A stretch of 7,437 bases of DNA from JAQUKH01 sp043809805 (lineage in GTDB: Bacteria; JACRDZ01; JAQUKH01): contig JBDROR010000175.1 in the NCBI GenBank assembly GCA_043809805.1, positions 1 through 7,437 of the forward strand, in the 5' to 3' direction. Under the pieces are notes generated by a model that did not search any database, had not been told where the DNA came from, and worked only from the letters and a program-made list of their open reading frames with translations. The position numbers and the translations under genes are program-made. The number at the start of each line of letters is the position of its first letter. Position 1 is the stretch's first letter. Shown here in pieces: positions 6,016 through 7,437 of this stretch.

Positions 6016-6164
6016 TGTCATTCCGAGCGCCTTTTGTGTCATTCCGAACTGTAGGGGCGACCCGGTGGGTCGCCCGAAATGGGAGGGCGAGGCGCCGCCT
6101 CGCCCCTACGGGGAAAGATTTCTCCCTTCGGTCGAAATGACAAAGAGGTACGGTCGAAATGACA
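6016..6164 (-). repeat. Composite palindromic repeat, copy 2 (inverted partner at 1929-2076)
   Basis: The core at 6051-6141 is the reverse complement of 1952-2042 with one mismatch. End motifs are doubled on each side: TGTCATTCCGA at 6016 and 6037, and TCGAAATGACA ending at 6142 and 6164. Each pair is spaced 21-22 bp. The bases between the paired end motifs differ from copy 1 although the core is nearly identical. It lies in the 5' leader of the DUF507-nadC operon, where two adjacent 9-bp GC stems would fold in the mRNA about 115-175 nt before the first start codon. Confidence 0.9.
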
Positions 6165-6225
6165 GCAGAATAAGTCGCGATGTATAAATAATAAGTATTG
6201 TCAACAGCTTAAGGAGATTTTTAGG

Positions 6226-6507
6226 ATGCGTATTTCAGATAAAAAAGTAACGTATTTAGCGAAAGAAATTCGCACTAAGATGCAAGGATATAAAGGGATT
6301 ACTTTAAATGTCCCGCTGGAAATTTTGGAAAATAAAATTTCGAGCATGATTTTGGAGAATATGAAACTGGAAGATGAGATTGATAAAGAAGCAAAAATGA
6401 TTTTAGAACAGCATCAGAAAGAGATTAGGGATGGAATGATTGATTATCATAGTTTCTTTAGAAAAGTAAAGGACAGATTAGTAAAACAAAAAGGGTTTGT
6501 TGTGTAA
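6226..6507 (+). CDS. DUF507 family protein, first paralogue
   Basis: This is a 93-residue, highly charged, probably all-helical cytosolic protein with no signal or membrane segment. The start MRISDKKVTYLAKEI, the central LEDEIDKEA and the end FFRKVKDRLVKQKGFVV fit DUF507, a family of unknown function often found as adjacent pairs. AAGGAG at 6211-6216 lies 9 nt before the ATG, in a TTAAGGAGATTTT context also seen before hemG. The next gene follows after 18 bp and encodes a paralogue of identical length. It is the first gene of the plus-strand operon, behind a long repeat-bearing leader. The family call is from recall; no function is claimed. Confidence 0.85.
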   Translation: MRISDKKVTYLAKEIRTKMQGYKGITLNVPLEILENKISSMILENMKLEDEIDKEAKMILEQHQKEIRDGMIDYHSFFRKVKDRLVKQKGFVV

Positions 6508-6525
6508 AAGTTAGGAGTTGGTAAA

Positions 6526-6807
6526 ATGCGGTTAAGTGAAGACAGAATAGTTGATTTAAGCTGTAAAATTGTGGGTAAAATATTAGACGACGAGCTTATC
6601 TGTTCAGATATGGATGAGGATGAATTAATAGATTTTGTTAAAAAAATAATCTGGAATGATTTATTAATAGAAGATGAAATTGAAGTTGAAGTAAAAAAAA
6701 CAATAGGTTCGTATTCTCGTTCTATCCCTGATGGCAGCGCCGAATATGAGGCTGTTTATCAGAAAATAAGGGAAGATATAGCCAAACGAAAAAGTTATGT
6801 TCTCTAG
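6526..6807 (+). CDS. DUF507 family protein, second paralogue
   Basis: It also has 93 residues. It aligns without gaps to the first paralogue, with 23 of 93 identical positions by my count, concentrated in MR-S, EDEI-(x2)-E, I-x-DG and the K-rich C-terminus. It is more acidic in the middle (SDMDEDELIDF). AGGAG at 6513-6517 precedes the ATG by 8 nt. It ends in TAG, and nadC begins 9 nt later in the same frame. The equal lengths suggest an old tandem duplication, perhaps giving subunits of a heteromer; that last point is inference. Confidence 0.85.
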   Translation: MRLSEDRIVDLSCKIVGKILDDELICSDMDEDELIDFVKKIIWNDLLIEDEIEVEVKKTIGSYSRSIPDGSAEYEAVYQKIREDIAKRKSYVL

Positions 6808-6816
6808 GTATTTGCG

Positions 6817-7437
6817 ATGCGCTACACCAGAAAAACCACACATTGTTTCGCCGAAAATAATGCTATTGGCCTGCCAAAGATTATTAACAGTAAGATAATA
6901 CATAAAACATATAAAAAATACATTCCAGTAAATTATTTATCGATGGTTAAGTCCGCCTTAAAAGAAGATATCAACGGCGGGGACATAACTTCTTTTTATC
7001 TTATTCCTAAAAGTAAGGCTGTTCATGGGAAGATTAAAGCGAAAGAACAAGGGATTGTCGCATGTTTATTTATTGTTAAAGATGTCTATTCTTTAATAAA
7101 TAAAAATGTTAAAATATCTTTTCTGAAAAGAGACGGGGATAAAGTAAAAAATGGCGATGTTATTGCGAATATTTTTGGTCCGGCCGATTCAATTCTTAAA
7201 GGCGAGAGGGTCGCCTTAAATTTTCTGCAGCATTTTTCGGGGATAGCGACATTATCAAAAAAGTTTGCAAAAAAAATAGAAGAATATCCCGTAAAAATTT
7301 TAGATACCCGTAAAACGCTTCCGCTCTATAGATTTTTAGAAAAATATTCGGTAAAAACAGGAGGATGCTTTAATCATCGTTTTGGTTTAGATGATATGGT
7401 TTTGATAAAGGAGAATCATATTAATTTAAATAATGGG
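6817..7437 (+). CDS. nadC: Quinolinate phosphoribosyltransferase NadC (3' end missing)
   Basis: It converts quinolinate and PRPP to nicotinate mononucleotide, CO2 and pyrophosphate in de novo NAD synthesis. The frame is open to the window edge, giving 207 codons of a protein usually near 280. Visible family stretches are ALKEDINGGDIT (47-58), KGERVALNFLQHFSGIAT (128-145), ILDTRKTLP with its substrate-binding Arg and Lys (161-169), and NHRFGLDDMVLIKENHI (186-202). Two local departures are LPLYR where PGxR is usual and GGCFNHR where GGGxNHR is usual. The C-terminal part with the acidic metal-binding residues lies outside the window. The start at 6817 has a weak AGG overlapping the previous stop. 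It gives about 35 residues before the usual N-terminus. The only other in-frame ATG (6943) falls just before the conserved helix and has no Shine-Dalgarno. Confidence 0.93.
   Translation, partial: MRYTRKTTHCFAENNAIGLPKIINSKIIHKTYKKYIPVNYLSMVKSALKEDINGGDITSFYLIPKSKAVHGKIKAKEQGIVACLFIVKDVYSLINKNVKISFLKRDGDKVKNGDVIANIFGPADSILKGERVALNFLQHFSGIATLSKKFAKKIEEYPVKILDTRKTLPLYRFLEKYSVKTGGCFNHRFGLDDMVLIKENHINLNNG

Noticed and set aside
1929..6164. CRISPR array or composite transposon
   Set aside because: Repeats are not regularly spaced with unique spacers, no cas genes are present, and no transposase or target-site duplication is visible between or beside the inverted copies.
6664..6903. 79-codon minus-strand open frame
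   Set aside because: Overlaps the second DUF507 gene and the nadC start, both better supported; no ribosome-binding site seen.

Overview
The window is an AT-rich bacterial chromosome segment carrying a haem-biosynthesis cluster (hemE-hemH-hemG/Y) on the minus strand. A large membrane-anchored TPR protein lies beyond it on the same strand. On the plus strand a divergent operon holds two DUF507 genes and nadC, which is cut off by the window end. There are no phage, plasmid or transposase genes. The organism cannot be named from this window. AT-rich coding DNA, tandem DUF507 genes and intergenic spaces packed with several short palindromic repeat families suggest an uncultivated Gram-negative-type lineage (Deltaproteobacteria, Nitrospirae or Omnitrophota-like); this is an inference.

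Layout. 1-70: tail of a possible plus-strand gene. 57-1868 (-): TPR protein with its own sigma70-like promoter; the TTG that would extend this gene upstream is the promoter's -35 box. 1929-2076: composite palindromic repeat, copy 1. 2096-3532 (-): hemG/hemY, with a 48-bp palindromic repeat inserted in frame. 3533-3653: 121-bp spacer made mostly of repeat fragments. 3654-4601 (-): hemH, whose stop codon lies inside a repeat. 4602-4836: spacer built from at least four repeat types. 4837-5877 (-): hemE. 5878-6225: two near-consensus promoters back to back, then copy 2 of the composite repeat, inverted relative to copy 1 and matching it at 90 of 91 core bases. 6226-6507 and 6526-6807 (+): two DUF507 paralogues. 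6817-7437 (+): nadC, first 207 codons.

Function. HemE makes coproporphyrinogen III. The FAD-dependent oxidase aromatises the porphyrinogen and HemH inserts ferrous iron. The order hemE-hemH-hemY is that of Bacillus subtilis. Whether the end route goes through protoporphyrin or coproporphyrin cannot be decided here, because neither hemN/hemF nor hemQ/chdC is present. One promoter upstream of hemE probably drives all three genes, so the repeat hairpins would be part of the polycistronic mRNA. The plus-strand operon couples NAD synthesis (nadC) to two small proteins of unknown function.

The most unusual aspect is the repeats. They fill the intergenic DNA of the hem operon, encode about 16 residues inside HemG, supply the end of hemH, lie in the 5' leader of the DUF507-nadC operon, and flank the whole hem cluster as inverted near-identical copies. 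I found no convincing new enzymatic or defence system. The TPR protein, with a possible HEPN-like motif in its cytosolic part, is the least characterised gene.
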